Positions 62,388 through 64,000 of a DNA stretch of 64,000 bases are shown piece by piece; positions within the stretch are counted from its first letter, which is position 1; the number at the start of each line of letters is the position of its first letter. The notes beneath the pieces were generated by a model. It did not search any database, was not told the origin of the DNA, and saw only the letters and a list, made by a program, of their open reading frames with translations. The translations under genes were made by a program, and so were the position numbers. The stretch is from HXMU1420-13 sp963691715 (lineage in GTDB: Bacteria > Bacteroidota > Rhodothermia > Balneolales > Balneolaceae), in contig OY829281.1 in NCBI GenBank assembly GCA_963691715.1, positions 1,860,001 to 1,924,000 on the forward strand, written 5' to 3'.

Positions 62388-62496
62388 GAGAGGCGGCGAC
62401 CTACTCTACCGCTGTTGCAGTACCATCGGCGCTGCAGGGCTTAACGTCCGTGTTCGGGATGGGAACGGGTGGGGCCCCTGCGCAATAGCCACCTCA
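62388..62496 (-). rRNA. rrf: 5S ribosomal RNA
   Basis: About 109 nt on the minus strand with the conserved CCCATCCCGAACACGGA core, GCGCCGATGGTACTGC and the closing GTCGCCGCCTC end that pairs with the 5' GAGGTGGC segment. It follows the 23S gene by roughly 120 bp. Ends are estimated to a few bases. Confidence 0.93.
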
Positions 62497-62614
62497 ATAA
62501 GATCAATAAAAAAGATGCTTTGACATGATGCTGCCCCTAAGGGCAGACACTAGCAAGCCAGTGTAGACAAGTAAGAGCGGCTTGCGCCCGAGCCTTCGGG
62601 TGGTGCAAGCTCTA

Positions 62615-64000
<1,386 letters not shown>

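Overview
This window is about 64 kb of AT-rich chromosome from a Gram-negative bacterium of the Bacteroidota/Balneolota type. Supporting traits are a TonB-dependent receptor, FlgD/CHU_C-like C-terminal tips on large secreted proteins, a PorZ-like double-propeller protein (a type IX secretion trait), a BatA-domain protein, DUF4199, DUF2085, DUF2721 and DUF2007 proteins, RHS fragments with polymorphic C-terminal tips, and mostly weak Shine-Dalgarno sequences. The phylum is an inference from gene content; no 16S rRNA lies in the window.

Layout. 1-9 kb: a cut aldehyde dehydrogenase, a SpoU RNA methyltransferase, PIN-PhoH ATPase, DPP4-type peptidase, a frameshifted glutamine amidotransferase, glutamate racemase and a TonB-dependent receptor. 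9-17.7 kb: a 1570-residue lamin-tail-domain surface protein, a tandem pair of small paralogues (the second frameshifted), asd and glyS. 17.8-22.6 kb: a lone, visibly AT-rich SF1 helicase with a nuclease-like tail, then an SdpR-SdpI-hydrolase operon with a 26-bp palindromic operator. 22.6-33 kb: envelope and housekeeping genes on the minus strand (DUF2721, GT39-like, SodC, PlsC, BASS transporter, tsaD, dnaK, hsp20, aroA). 33-36.2 kb: a decayed RHS/polymorphic-toxin region with palindromic repeats, orphan tips, small membrane proteins (possible immunity) and duplicated boundary sequence, attached directly to the 3' end of the batA-hflX-CBS-TPR operon (36-44 kb). 44-48.7 kb: a propeller lipoprotein, a TIGR01777 epimerase, then a spacer duplicated on both sides of a small insert. 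48.7-55.4 kb: a long minus-strand run of two glycan genes, accA, a thioesterase, four membrane or small proteins and cdsA. 55.4-61 kb: tgt, a glycosyltransferase/sugar-transferase fusion and a PorZ-like protein. 61-64 kb: the end of an rRNA operon (23S partial, 5S), in which a two-gene secreted-protein cassette sits between the true 5S 3' end and a duplicated copy of that end.

The most noteworthy points are: the cassette behind the 5S gene and the similar repeat-flanked insert upstream of the epimerase gene; the RHS graveyard, including an interrupted tip whose in-frame extension overlaps the next gene; the helicase-nuclease; a Tgt that has lost all three zinc cysteines; a SodC that lacks the zinc-ligand aspartate; and several frameshifts located at homopolymers, which could be sequencing errors or real.
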